64,000 nt of DNA from Rhodoferax sp. (GCA_024235935.1 JACKLL010000009.1:62001-126000), one strand, 5' to 3'; numbered from the stretch's first letter, positions 24,582 to 34,276 are shown. Made by a program: numbers and translations. The notes: generated by a model not told the origin, from the sequence alone.

Positions 24582-25750
24582 GCCTTGCGCAATGGTTGCA
24601 GACGCTGGGGCCGGAATTCGGCTTTCTGCGGGTGTTCCAGTACCTCACGCTGCGGGCCGTGCTGTCGGCCATGACCGCCCTGCTGATCGGCCTGATTGCC
24701 GGCCCCTCCGTGATCCGCAACCTGGCCCGGCTCAAGATCGGTCAGCCGATCCGGGGCTACGGCATGGAAACCCACCTGAGCAAGAGCGGAACCCCCACCA
24801 TGGGCGGGGTGCTGATCCTGATCTGCATCGCGGTGTCGACGCTGCTGTGGATGGACTTGTCGAACCGCTTCGTCTGGATCGTGCTGCTGGTCACGCTGGG
24901 CTTCGGCGCCATCGGCTGGGTGGACGACTGGCGCAAGGTCGTCGACAAGAATCCGGAGGGCATGCGCTCGCGCGAAAAGTACCTGTGGCAGTCGGTGATC
25001 GGCTTGGTCGCGGCGCTGTACCTGGTGTTCAGCATCTCCGAGAACTCGAACATGCGTGTGCTCGAGCTGTTCATCCGATGGGTGCAGTCCGGGTTCGACC
25101 TCAGCCTGCCGCCGAAGGCGGGCCTGCTGCTGCCCTTCTTCAAGGAAGTCAGCTATCCGCTGGGGGTGCTGGGCTTCGTGGTGCTGACCTATCTGGTGAT
25201 CGTCGGCTCCAGCAACGCCGTCAACCTGACCGATGGCCTGGACGGTCTGGCCATCATGCCGGTGGTCATGGTCGGTTCGGCGCTGGGCGTGTTCGCCTAC
25301 GTCACCGGCAGCGCCGTGTTTTCCAAGTATCTGCTGTTCCCGCACATCCCCGGCTCGGGCGAGCTGCTGGTGTTCTGCTCTGCCATGGCGGGCGCCGGAC
25401 TGGCCTTCCTGTGGTTCAACACCCATCCGGCCCAGGTCTTCATGGGTGACGTCGGCGCGCTGGCGCTCGGCGGCGCGCTGGGCACCATTGCCGTGATCGT
25501 GCGCCAGGAGATCGTGCTCGCCATCATGGGTGGCATCTTCGTCGTCGAAGCGGTGTCGGTGATGGCCCAGGTCACCTACTTCAAGTACACCCGGCGCCGC
25601 TATGGCGAAGGGCGTCGGCTGCTCAAGATGGCCCCCCTGCACCACCATTTCGAGAAGACCGGCTGGAAAGAGTCGCAGGTCGTGGTCCGCTTCTGGATCA
25701 TCACCATGTTGCTGTGCCTGGTGGGCCTGTCCACCCTGAAGCTGCGCTGA
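24572..25750 (+). CDS. mraY: Phospho-MurNAc-pentapeptide transferase MraY
   Basis: The polytopic inner-membrane enzyme that forms lipid I on undecaprenyl phosphate. The protein is 392 residues with about ten membrane segments. Catalytic motifs: GWVDDWRKV, NLTDGLDGLAIMP, FMGDVGALALGG and the HHHFEKTGWKE loop. The start lies inside the end of murF, which suggests coupled translation. Confidence 0.96.
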   Translation: MLLSLAQWLQTLGPEFGFLRVFQYLTLRAVLSAMTALLIGLIAGPSVIRNLARLKIGQPIRGYGMETHLSKSGTPTMGGVLILICIAVSTLLWMDLSNRFVWIVLLVTLGFGAIGWVDDWRKVVDKNPEGMRSREKYLWQSVIGLVAALYLVFSISENSNMRVLELFIRWVQSGFDLSLPPKAGLLLPFFKEVSYPLGVLGFVVLTYLVIVGSSNAVNLTDGLDGLAIMPVVMVGSALGVFAYVTGSAVFSKYLLFPHIPGSGELLVFCSAMAGAGLAFLWFNTHPAQVFMGDVGALALGGALGTIAVIVRQEIVLAIMGGIFVVEAVSVMAQVTYFKYTRRRYGEGRRLLKMAPLHHHFEKTGWKESQVVVRFWIITMLLCLVGLSTLKLR

Positions 25751-25754
25751 CGCC

Positions 25755-27299
25755 ATGGCCACGCTGCAAGACACCACCGTACTCATCCTGGGCCTGGGTA
25801 GCTCCGGCCTGGCGATGGCGCGCTGGTGCGCGCGTGCAGGGGCACGTGTCACCGTAACCGACACCCGTGCCGACCCGCCCCAGCGGGCGCGCCTGGCCGA
25901 AGAATGGCCGCAGGCCCGCTTCATCTGTGCCACGCCCGATGCCGCCCTGCTTGCGCAGGTCCAGCCGGCCCTGGTGCTGAAGAGCCCGGGCCTGAGCCCA
26001 GCCCAGGTCGCTCCGCTGCTGGACGCGGCCCGTGCCGCCGACCTGCCGGTCTGGGGCGAACTCGACCTGTTCAGCCAGGCGCTGGCCGAACTGCGCAGCA
26101 CGCGCGACTACGCGCCCGAGGTGCTGGCCATCACCGGCACCAACGGCAAGACCACCGTGGCGTCGTTGACGGCCCAGTTGCTGGAGCGTGCCGGCAAGAC
26201 CGTGGCGCTGGCCGGCAACATCGGCCCCACCATGCTGGACACACTGGCGGCACGCATCGACGCGAACGCCCTGCCGCAGGTGTGGGTGCTCGAGTTGTCC
26301 AGTTTTCAGCTGGCCGACATGGCCGCGCCTGCACTGGCGAACGATGCCATGGCGGCCACGCCTTTCGAGCCCACGGCCGCCTGCGTACTGAACCTGACCC
26401 AGGACCACCTGGACTGGCACGGCGACATGACGGCCTACACCCAGGCCAAGGCGCGGGTTTTCGGAACCCAGGGCCTGATGGTGCTCAACCGCGATGACCC
26501 GTTGGTCATGGCCATGCAACCGGCGCCCGTCAAGGGCCGGCCGCTGCGCCGCTGGACCAGCGTCGGCGCCGGCATGCCCGACATTCCGGGTGCCTTCGGC
26601 CTCGAGCAGGTCCATGGCATGGTGTGGCTGGTGCGGGCCCAGGAGCTCGACCCCACGATCAAGATCCGCAAAGGTCAGGCGGCCGAAGACCTGCACATGC
26701 AGCGCCTGATGCCGGCCGAAGCGCTGCGCATCCGCGGACGCCACAACGCCGTCAATGCACTGACCGCATTGGCACTGGCGGCTGCGGCCGGTTGTGCACT
26801 GGCGCCTTTGCTGTACGGACTGCGTGAGTACCGCGGCGAGCCGCACCGGGTCGAATCGATCGGCATCCTGGGCGAGGTCGAATTCTTCGACGACAGCAAG
26901 GGAACGAATGTCGGCGCCACTGCAGCCGCGCTGGCCGGACTGGGTGCCGAGCGCAAACTGGTCGCCATCCTCGGAGGCGAAGGCAAGGGCCAGGACTTCG
27001 CGCCGCTGGCCGCCCCGATCGCCAAGGTGGCGCGCGCGGTGGTGCTGATCGGCCGCGACGCTGCGCTGATCCGCCGCGCGCTGGCCGACACCGGCGTGCC
27101 GCTGCTCGACGCCCGGGACATGCACCATGCGGTGACGCTGGCCATGCGCCAGGCGCAGGGGGGCGACGCAGTGCTGCTGTCGCCGGCCTGCGCCAGCTTC
27201 GACATGTTCGACAACTACGAACACCGCGCCCAGGTCTTTCTCGAAGCCGTCGAGACACTGGCGCTGGACGCCGGCGCGTCCTTGCAGGGGGCCGCATGA
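25755..27299 (+). CDS. murD: UDP-MurNAc-L-alanine:D-glutamate ligase MurD
   Basis: Adds D-glutamate to UDP-MurNAc-L-Ala. The 514 residues are slightly more than the ~440 of E. coli MurD. An N-terminal Rossmann-like segment (TVLILGLGSSGLAMARWCAR) is followed by the P-loop ITGTNGKTTVASL near residue 130, NLTQDHLDWHG, DDSKGTN and LSPACASFDMFDNYEHR. It overlaps ftsW by four bases. Confidence 0.95.
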   Translation: MATLQDTTVLILGLGSSGLAMARWCARAGARVTVTDTRADPPQRARLAEEWPQARFICATPDAALLAQVQPALVLKSPGLSPAQVAPLLDAARAADLPVWGELDLFSQALAELRSTRDYAPEVLAITGTNGKTTVASLTAQLLERAGKTVALAGNIGPTMLDTLAARIDANALPQVWVLELSSFQLADMAAPALANDAMAATPFEPTAACVLNLTQDHLDWHGDMTAYTQAKARVFGTQGLMVLNRDDPLVMAMQPAPVKGRPLRRWTSVGAGMPDIPGAFGLEQVHGMVWLVRAQELDPTIKIRKGQAAEDLHMQRLMPAEALRIRGRHNAVNALTALALAAAAGCALAPLLYGLREYRGEPHRVESIGILGEVEFFDDSKGTNVGATAAALAGLGAERKLVAILGGEGKGQDFAPLAAPIAKVARAVVLIGRDAALIRRALADTGVPLLDARDMHHAVTLAMRQAQGGDAVLLSPACASFDMFDNYEHRAQVFLEAVETLALDAGASLQGAA

Positions 27300-28561
27300 G
27301 TCTGACCTGGGATCGCGTGCGCAGCCTGGGCGGCCTGTTTTCCGGTGCCGACGGATCGTCGGCGCGCGAGAAGCTGCCGGTGCGGCTGGGCCGCGGCAAG
27401 CGCGACACCATGCAGGCGCCAGTGCGGCTGGAGAGTTTCGACCAGGTCCTGGTGTGGGTCACGGTCGCGCTGCTGGCCTGGGGCCTGGTCATGGTGTATT
27501 CGGCCACCATCGCCATGCCCGACAACCCCCGTTTCGCACGCTACAGCCACAGCTATTTCCTGGTGCGCCACGTGCTGTGGCTGGCGATCGCCTTCGTCGC
27601 CGCACTGATCGCCTTCCAGGTACCGGTGGCCACCTGGGAACGCTGGGCGCCCTGGCTGTTCGTGGTCTCCCTGCTGCTGCTGGTCGCGGTGCTGATCCCC
27701 GGACTGGGCAAGGGCGTCAACGGCGCACGCCGCTGGCTGGTGATCGGCCCCATCAGCTTCCAGCCGTCCGAACTGGCCAAGTTCTCGGTACTGCTGTACG
27801 CCGCCGACTACATGGTGCGCAAGATGGACGTGAAGGAGCGCTTCTTCCGCGCCGTGCTGCCGATGGCAGTTGCGGTGGCCATGGTCGGCGTGCTGCTGCT
27901 GGCCGAGCCCGACATGGGTGCGTTCATGGTGATCGCTGTCATCGCCATGGGCATCCTGTTCCTGGGCGGCGTCAACGCGCGCATGTTCTTCCTGATCGCG
28001 GCGATTCTGGTTGTCGCGTTCTCGATGATGATCATGTTCAACGACTGGCGCCGGGAGCGGATCTTTGCCTACCTCGACCCCTGGAACGAACAGTACGCAC
28101 TGGGCAAGGGCTACCAGCTGTCGCATTCGCTGATCGCGATCGGCCGCGGCGAGATCTTCGGCGTCGGCCTGGGCGGCAGCGTCGAGAAGCTGCACTGGTT
28201 GCCCGAAGCGCACACCGACTTCCTGCTGGCCGTGATCGGCGAGGAATTCGGACTGGTCGGCGTGCTGTGCCTGATCGGCCTGTTCATCTGGCTGACCCGC
28301 CGCATGATCCACATCGGCCGCCAGGCGATTGCACTGGACCGCATCTTTGCCGGTCTGGTGGCGCAGGGCGTGGGCATCTGGATCGGCTTTCAGGCCTTCA
28401 TCAACATGGGGGTCAATCTGGGTGCCCTTCCGACCAAGGGCCTGACACTGCCCTTGATGAGTTTTGGCGGTACCGCCATCCTCGTCAATCTGGTGGCGAT
28501 TGCCGTGGTTCTGCGCATCGACATCGAAAGCCGCCAGCTGATGCATGGAGGCCGCACATGA
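27296..28561 (+). CDS. ftsW: Lipid II polymerase FtsW
   Basis: A SEDS-family glycosyltransferase that polymerises septal peptidoglycan together with FtsI. The protein is 421 residues with about ten membrane segments after a ~45-residue cytoplasmic N terminus. SEDS signatures include GARRWLVIGPISFQPSELAK, KGYQLSHSLIAIGRGEIFGV and LPLMSFGGTAI. ATGA overlaps occur at both ends. Confidence 0.95.
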   Translation: MSLTWDRVRSLGGLFSGADGSSAREKLPVRLGRGKRDTMQAPVRLESFDQVLVWVTVALLAWGLVMVYSATIAMPDNPRFARYSHSYFLVRHVLWLAIAFVAALIAFQVPVATWERWAPWLFVVSLLLLVAVLIPGLGKGVNGARRWLVIGPISFQPSELAKFSVLLYAADYMVRKMDVKERFFRAVLPMAVAVAMVGVLLLAEPDMGAFMVIAVIAMGILFLGGVNARMFFLIAAILVVAFSMMIMFNDWRRERIFAYLDPWNEQYALGKGYQLSHSLIAIGRGEIFGVGLGGSVEKLHWLPEAHTDFLLAVIGEEFGLVGVLCLIGLFIWLTRRMIHIGRQAIALDRIFAGLVAQGVGIWIGFQAFINMGVNLGALPTKGLTLPLMSFGGTAILVNLVAIAVVLRIDIESRQLMHGGRT

Positions 28562-29739
28562 ACACCTTGAGCCGGCGCTCGGACGTCTCCGACGACACCG
28601 TGCGGCCACAGCGGTCCCGTACCGACACCGCCCGCTCCACGGCGTCTGCCGATGGTGCACGGCCGCGCTGCGCGCTGGTCATGGCCGGCGGCACCGGTGG
28701 CCATATCTTCCCCGGGCTGGCCGTGGCGCATGCGCTGCGCGCGCAGGGCTGGACCGTCTGCTGGCTGGGCGGCAAGGGCAACAGCCCCAGCGGCAGCATG
28801 GAGAGCCGGCTGGTTCCCCCCCAGGGCTTTCGCTTCGAGACCCTGGACTTCTCCGGCGTGCGGGGCAAAGGCGTGGTGCCGCTGGCGCTGCTGCCGCTGC
28901 GCCTGCTGCGGGCGTTCTGGCAAAGCATCCAGGTGGTGCGCCGCGTGCGGCCCGACATCGTCATCGGTCTGGGGGGCTACATCACCTTTCCCGGCGCGAT
29001 GATGGCGGTGCTGCTGGGCAAGCCCCTGGTGCTGCACGAACAGAATGCCGTGGCCGGCATGGCCAACCGGGTGCTGGCGGGCGTGGCCGACCGGGTCTAC
29101 AGCGCGTTTCCCGATGTGCTGCCCAAGGCACAGTGGGTCGGCAATCCGCTGCGCAGCGAATTCATCGACCAACCCTCGCCCGAGCAGCGCTTTGCCGGCC
29201 GCAGCGGCCCGTTGCGGGTGCTGGTGGTCGGCGGCAGCCTGGGTGCCCGCGTGCTCAACGACACCGTCCCGCAGGCACTGGCACTGATGGCGCCGGAACA
29301 ACGTCCGCAGGTGCGCCACCAGAGCGGCAGCGCCCAGATCGATGCGCTGCGGGCCAACTACCAGCGTGCCGGCGTCGACGCCGATCTGACCCCGTTCATC
29401 GACGACATGGCGGCTGCCTTTGCCGATGCGGACCTGGTGGTCTGCCGCGCCGGCGCCAGCACCGTGACCGAGCTCGCCGCGCTGGGCGTGGCCGCGCTGT
29501 TCGTCCCGCTGCCATCGGCCGTGGACGACCATCAGACGCGCAATGCCCGCTTTCTGGTCGATCAGGGTGGTGGCTGGCTGATGGCGCAGGCCGATCTCGA
29601 TCCTGAGCGTCTGGCGCAGTTCTTTCGCCAGGCCACGCGCGAGAACCTGCTGGCCTGTGCCAGCACGGCGCGGCGCTGCGCGAAAACGGATGCAACCGCG
29701 CAGGTGGCTCGCGCCTGTGCGGAATTGGTGACTTCATGA
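28558..29739 (+). CDS. murG: Lipid II synthase MurG (N-acetylglucosaminyltransferase)
   Basis: Transfers GlcNAc to lipid I on the inner face of the membrane. The protein is 393 residues. Motifs are MAGGTGGHIFPGLAVA, GLGGYITFPG, HEQNAVAGMANR, the UDP-binding region VCRAGASTVTELAALG and PLPSAVDDHQTRNA. The first ~37 residues are a Ser/Arg/Thr-rich extension that ordinary MurG proteins lack. The ATG overlaps the ftsW stop, which supports this start. Confidence 0.94.
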   Translation: MNTLSRRSDVSDDTVRPQRSRTDTARSTASADGARPRCALVMAGGTGGHIFPGLAVAHALRAQGWTVCWLGGKGNSPSGSMESRLVPPQGFRFETLDFSGVRGKGVVPLALLPLRLLRAFWQSIQVVRRVRPDIVIGLGGYITFPGAMMAVLLGKPLVLHEQNAVAGMANRVLAGVADRVYSAFPDVLPKAQWVGNPLRSEFIDQPSPEQRFAGRSGPLRVLVVGGSLGARVLNDTVPQALALMAPEQRPQVRHQSGSAQIDALRANYQRAGVDADLTPFIDDMAAAFADADLVVCRAGASTVTELAALGVAALFVPLPSAVDDHQTRNARFLVDQGGGWLMAQADLDPERLAQFFRQATRENLLACASTARRCAKTDATAQVARACAELVTS

Positions 29740-31154
29740 AATACGCAATCAAGCACATTCACTTCATCGGCATCGGCGGCTCCGGCATGTCGGCCATCGC
29801 CGAGGTGCTGCTGGGCCTGGGCTACACGATTTCGGGCTCCGACATCGCGCCCAGCGCCACGCTGCAGCGTCTCGGCAGCCTGGGTATCCAGGTCTTCGTC
29901 GGCCACGACGCGGCCAACGTCGAAGGGGCCGATGCGGTCGTCACGACCACGGCCGTGCACGAAGACAACGCGGAGGTGATGGAAGCCCGCGCGCGGCGCA
30001 TACCGGTGGTGCCACGCGCCATCATGCTGGCCGAGCTGATGCGGCTCAAGCAGGGGATCGCGATCGCCGGCACCCATGGCAAGACCACCACCACCAGCCT
30101 GGTCGCCAGCGTGCTGGCCGAAGCCGGGCTCGACCCGACCTTCGTCATCGGCGGGCGCCTCAACAGCGCCGGCGCCAACGCGCGGCTGGGCAAGGGTGAC
30201 TACATCGTGGTCGAGGCCGATGAATCCGACGCCTCGTTCCTGAACCTGCTGCCGGTGATGGCCATCGTCACCAACATCGATGCCGACCACATGCAGACCT
30301 ACGGGCATGACTTCGAACGCCTGAAAACCGCGTTCGTCGACTTCCTGCACCGCATGCCCTTCTATGGCACCGCCATCCTGTGCACCGACGATGCGCCGGT
30401 GCGCGACATCCTGCCGCAGGTCTCGTGCCCGATCACCAGCTACGGCTTCGGCGAGGACGCGCAGGTGCGTGCGGTCGACGTGCGCGCGCTCGACGGGCAG
30501 ATGCATTTCACGGTGCACCGGCGCAACGGCATCATCCTGCCCGACCTGCCGGTGGTCCTGAACCTGGCGGGCCGGCACAATGTGCTCAATGCCCTGGCGG
30601 CAATTGCGGTCGCGGTCGAACTCAACATCCCGGACGCCGCCGTGCAACAGGCACTGGCACGCTTCCAGGGCGTCGGGCGCCGCTTCCAGCGCTACGGCGA
30701 CATCGCCTGCAGCCATGGCGGACGCTTCACGCTGGTCGACGACTACGGCCACCATCCGGTCGAGATGGCGGCCACGATTGCGGCCGCACGCGGCGCATTT
30801 CCGGGTCGCCGGCTGCTGCTGGCCTTCCAGCCGCACCGCTACACGCGCACCCGCGATTGTTTCGACGACTTCGTCAAGGTCATCGGCCAGGTCGATGGCG
30901 TTCTGCTGTCCGACGTCTATCCGGCCGGCGAGACACCGATCGTCGCGGCAGACGGCCGGGCACTGGCCCGCGCGCTGCGGGTTGCCGGTCAGGTGGAGCC
31001 GGTGTTCATCGACGACATCAAGACCATGGCGCAGGCCATCATCGACAACAGCCAGGACGGCGACGTGGTGCTGTGCATGGGCGCCGGCACCATCGGTTCG
31101 GTACCGGCCCGCGTGGTCGAGCTCGGTGCGCAGGCCCAGGAGCAGACGGCATGA
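29736..31154 (+). CDS. murC: UDP-N-acetylmuramate-L-alanine ligase MurC
   Basis: Starts the peptide stem by adding L-Ala to UDP-MurNAc. The protein is 472 residues with HFIGIGGSGMSAIAEVLL, the P-loop IAGTHGKTTTTSLVAS, VEADESDASFLNL, NIDADHMQTYGHD and VDDYGHHPVEM. ATGA overlaps occur with murG and ddlB. Confidence 0.96.
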   Translation: MKYAIKHIHFIGIGGSGMSAIAEVLLGLGYTISGSDIAPSATLQRLGSLGIQVFVGHDAANVEGADAVVTTTAVHEDNAEVMEARARRIPVVPRAIMLAELMRLKQGIAIAGTHGKTTTTSLVASVLAEAGLDPTFVIGGRLNSAGANARLGKGDYIVVEADESDASFLNLLPVMAIVTNIDADHMQTYGHDFERLKTAFVDFLHRMPFYGTAILCTDDAPVRDILPQVSCPITSYGFGEDAQVRAVDVRALDGQMHFTVHRRNGIILPDLPVVLNLAGRHNVLNALAAIAVAVELNIPDAAVQQALARFQGVGRRFQRYGDIACSHGGRFTLVDDYGHHPVEMAATIAAARGAFPGRRLLLAFQPHRYTRTRDCFDDFVKVIGQVDGVLLSDVYPAGETPIVAADGRALARALRVAGQVEPVFIDDIKTMAQAIIDNSQDGDVVLCMGAGTIGSVPARVVELGAQAQEQTA

Positions 31155-32152
31155 CGACGCCGTCGCCAGCCGCCATGGGCAAGGTCGCCGTGCTGATGGG
31201 CGGCGCCTCGGCCGAACGCGAGATCTCGCTGATGTCGGGTACCGGCGTGCTGCAGGCACTGCGCGACCGCGGCGTCGATGCCCACCCCTTCGATCCGTCC
31301 GAGCGCGACCTGCACGAACTGCGCAGCGACGGATTCACGCGTTGTTTCATTGCCCTGCACGGCCGCTTTGGCGAAGACGGCACGGTGCAGGGTGCACTGG
31401 AGCTGCTGGGTATCCCGTATACCGGCTCAGGCGTGATGGCCAGCGCGATCGCGATCGACAAGGTCATGACCAAGCGGGTCTGGCTGGCCGAAGGTCTCCC
31501 CACCCCCGCCTACCGCTTGCTGCAGGCGGGCGGCTATCAGGCCAAGGACGTGATCGCGCTGCCCGACACGCTGGGCCTGCCGCTGATCGTCAAGCCGGCA
31601 CGCGAGGGCTCGTCCATCGGCGTGGCCAAGGTGCTCGGTTATTCGCAGATGCAGGAGGCGGTGGCACAGGCGGCCGCGCTCGACAGCGACGTGCTGTGCG
31701 AACAATTCATCAGCGGCGACGAGGTGACATGCCCGATCCTGGGGATCGGCGCACAGGCGCGGGCCTTGCCGGTGATCCGCATCGTCGCGCCCGAAGGCAA
31801 CTACGATTACCAGAACAAGTACTTCACCGACGACACCCAGTACCTGGTGCCGTGCGGGCTTCCCGCAGGCGAAGAAGCGCGAATCCAGGCGCTGGCCCTG
31901 CGCGCCTACCAGTTGCTGGGGTGCCGCGGCTGGGGCCGCGTCGATGTGATGATCGACGGCGCCACGCGGGCGCCCAGCCTGCTGGAGATCAACACCTCGC
32001 CCGGCATGACCAGCCATTCGCTGGTGCCCATGTCTGCACGCGCGGCCGGCATCAGCTACGAGGACCTGTGTCTGCAGCTGCTGCAGAACGCGGCCCTGGA
32101 CAACCACCATTCGCAGCCGGCGGATGGCCCGCAGCCCGGTGGGACGCCATGA
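31151..32152 (+). CDS. ddlB: D-alanine-D-alanine ligase
   Basis: An ATP-grasp enzyme that makes the D-Ala-D-Ala used by MurF. The protein is 333 residues with VLMGGASAEREISLMSG, ALHGRFGEDGTVQG, VKPAREGSSIGVAKV, GRVDVMIDGA and LEINTSPGMTSHSLVP. The ATG overlaps the murC stop. Its own stop overlaps the ATG of a 32-codon ORF leading to ftsQ. Confidence 0.95.
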   Translation: MTTPSPAAMGKVAVLMGGASAEREISLMSGTGVLQALRDRGVDAHPFDPSERDLHELRSDGFTRCFIALHGRFGEDGTVQGALELLGIPYTGSGVMASAIAIDKVMTKRVWLAEGLPTPAYRLLQAGGYQAKDVIALPDTLGLPLIVKPAREGSSIGVAKVLGYSQMQEAVAQAAALDSDVLCEQFISGDEVTCPILGIGAQARALPVIRIVAPEGNYDYQNKYFTDDTQYLVPCGLPAGEEARIQALALRAYQLLGCRGWGRVDVMIDGATRAPSLLEINTSPGMTSHSLVPMSARAAGISYEDLCLQLLQNAALDNHHSQPADGPQPGGTP

Positions 32153-32247
32153 CATGGCAAGTCCACGCACGGGTCCCACCTCCGAGTCCAAGGGTCGCGC
32201 CCCTGGTGCCTTGCGCCGCTCCCCGCGCAGTGGAGACACGCGCATGA
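32149..32247 (+). CDS. 32-codon bridging ORF between ddlB and ftsQ
   Basis: ATG at 32149 overlaps the ddlB stop (ATGA); the TGA at 32245-32247 overlaps the ftsQ ATG at 32244 (ATGA). The peptide begins MTWQVHARVP and is rich in Pro, Ala and Arg, with no recognised domain. It has the same architecture as the ORF between ftsL and ftsI. Confidence 0.4.
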   Translation: MTWQVHARVPPPSPRVAPLVPCAAPRAVETRA

Positions 32248-33029
32248 ACGACGCGCTGATGCTGCCCTTCGACGTCCGGCTGATGCACATGACAGCCTCG
32301 GTGCTGTTTGCGGTCTTTGCGGTAATGACACTGACGGCGCTGGCCGGCTGGGTTGCACAGCGTCCGCAATTCGCCATCGCGGCTATCACCGTGACCGGCG
32401 ACGTGACCCACAACAATGAGCCGACGCTGCGTGCCAACGTGCTGCCCCGGCTCGGTGGCAACTTCTTCACGCTCGACCTGGTCCAGGCGCGCCAGCTGTT
32501 CGAAGCCACACCCTGGGTCCGCCACGCCGTCGTGCGCCGGGTCTTTCCGAACCGGCTGCGCGTCGAATTGCAGGAACACCAGGCCGCCGCTTACTGGGGC
32601 CCGGAGGATGCGTCGCGGCTGCTCAACACCCATGGCGAGGTGTTCGAAGCCAACGTGGGCGAGGTCGAGCATGAAACGCTGCCGCGCCTGGACGGCCCCG
32701 CGGGGCAGGAGCCGCAGGTACTGGCGATGTACCAGGTGCTGCAACCGATGCTCGAGAAGCTCGAACTCGGCCTGGAACAGCTCACGCTCAGCGGCCGTGG
32801 CGGCTGGACCGCCGAACTCGACACCGGTGCGGTGATCGAGCTCGGCCGCGGCAGCGACGACGAAGTCATCCAGCGCATGACCCGCTTCCTGCGCACGATC
32901 GCGCAGGTCACCTCCCGCTACAACCGCAATCCCGATGCCGTGGAGTCGGCCGACCTGCGGCATGCGGATGGTTACGCGCTGCGGCTGCGTGGCGTGAGCA
33001 CGGTGGTCATGGACAGTCAGAAGAAATAG
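32244..33029 (+). CDS. ftsQ: Cell division protein FtsQ
   Basis: A bitopic membrane protein that links early and late divisome parts. The ATG at 32244 gives 261 residues and has GGAG eight bases upstream; earlier in-frame ATGs at 32124 and 32154 lack a ribosome site. A short cytoplasmic tail is followed by a transmembrane segment (residues ~15-35), a POTRA domain (FAIAAITVTGDVTHNNEPTL ... TPWVRHAVVRRVFPNRLRVE) and a beta domain. Confidence 0.9.
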   Translation: MNDALMLPFDVRLMHMTASVLFAVFAVMTLTALAGWVAQRPQFAIAAITVTGDVTHNNEPTLRANVLPRLGGNFFTLDLVQARQLFEATPWVRHAVVRRVFPNRLRVELQEHQAAAYWGPEDASRLLNTHGEVFEANVGEVEHETLPRLDGPAGQEPQVLAMYQVLQPMLEKLELGLEQLTLSGRGGWTAELDTGAVIELGRGSDDEVIQRMTRFLRTIAQVTSRYNRNPDAVESADLRHADGYALRLRGVSTVVMDSQKK

Positions 33030-33049
33030 CGCAAACAACAGGTATCGAT

Positions 33050-34276
33050 ATGGCGAAAGAATACAAGGACCTGGTCGTCGGACTGGACATCGGAACCGCC
33101 AAGGTGATGGTGGTGGTGGCCGAAGTCATGCCCGGCGGCAAACTCAAGCTGGCCGGACTGGGCGTGGCACCCAGCACCGGCATCCGGCGCGGCGTGGTGG
33201 TCAACATCGACGCCACCGTGCAGAGCATCCAGCTGGCCCTCAAGGAGGCCGAGTTGATGGCCGACTGCAAGATCACGCGGGTCTACACCGGCATCACCGG
33301 CAGCCATATCCGCGGTATCAATTCCAGCGGCATGGTGGCGATCAGGACCGCGAGGTCACGCAGGCCGACGTGGCCGGGTCGTCGAGACGGCCAAGGCAAT
33401 CAATATCTCGACCGACCAGCGGCTGCTGCTGGTGGAGCCGCAGGAATTCATCATCGACGGGCAGGACGTCAAGGAGCCGATCGGCAGAGCGGCATCCGGC
33501 TCGAGGCCAAGGTGCATATCGTGACCGGTGCCCAGAGCGCGGCCGAGAACATCATCAAGTGCGTGCGCCGCTGCGGGCTGGAGGTCGAGCAGCTGATGCT
33601 CAACCTGCTGGCGTCCAGCCTGTCGGTGCTGACCGACGACGAACGCGAACTCGGTGTTGGCCTGGTCGACATCGGCGCCGGCACCACCGACGTGGCGATT
33701 TTCGCCAACGGCGCGATCCGGCATACCGCGGTGATTCCGATCGCCGGAGACCTGATCACCAGTGACATCGCGATGGCGCTGCGCACCCCGACCAAGGACG
33801 CCGAGGACGTGAAGATCGACAGCGGCTGCGCCAAGCAGTTGCTGACCGATGCCGAGACGCAGGTCGAGGTCCCCGGTCTGGGCGATCGCGGGCCCCGCCT
33901 GCTCAGCCGCCAGGTGCTGGCCGGCGTGATCGAGCCGCGGGTCGAGGAGATCTTCGCGCTGGTGCACCAGGTGATGCGTGAGTCCGGCTTCGAGGAGGTG
34001 CTGTCCTCGGGCATCGTGCTCACCGGAGGCTCCAGCATCATGCCGGGCATGGTCGAACTGGGTGAAGACATTTTTCTGAAACCGGTGCGCCGCGGCGTAC
34101 CCAAGTATTCGGGCGTGCTGTCCGACATGGTGGCGCAACCGCGCGCTGCCACCGTGATGGGTCTGCTCGAGGAAGCCCGGCTGGCGCGCATGCGCGGTCT
34201 CAAGGTGGCCCAGAAGAACGGCTCGATGCGAACCGCTTTTGGCCAGGTCAAGGACTGGTTCGTGGGGAACTTCTGA
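33050..34276 (+). CDS. ftsA: Cell division protein FtsA (internal stretch out of frame)
   Basis: The actin-like membrane anchor of the Z ring. The reading frame is open for 408 residues with the nucleotide-binding motifs VGLDIGTAKV, VDIGAGTTDVAIF and VLTGGSSIMPGM and a C-terminal membrane-targeting helix ending VKDWFVGNF. Residues ~98-145 do not look like FtsA. Reading the other frames there recovers the expected sequence, which shows three single-base deletions near 33344, 33375 and 33486 that together restore the frame. The affected part corresponds to subdomain 1C. Sequence error is the likeliest cause. Confidence 0.85.
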   Translation: MAKEYKDLVVGLDIGTAKVMVVVAEVMPGGKLKLAGLGVAPSTGIRRGVVVNIDATVQSIQLALKEAELMADCKITRVYTGITGSHIRGINSSGMVAIRTARSRRPTWPGRRDGQGNQYLDRPAAAAGGAAGIHHRRAGRQGADRQSGIRLEAKVHIVTGAQSAAENIIKCVRRCGLEVEQLMLNLLASSLSVLTDDERELGVGLVDIGAGTTDVAIFANGAIRHTAVIPIAGDLITSDIAMALRTPTKDAEDVKIDSGCAKQLLTDAETQVEVPGLGDRGPRLLSRQVLAGVIEPRVEEIFALVHQVMRESGFEEVLSSGIVLTGGSSIMPGMVELGEDIFLKPVRRGVPKYSGVLSDMVAQPRAATVMGLLEEARLARMRGLKVAQKNGSMRTAFGQVKDWFVGNF

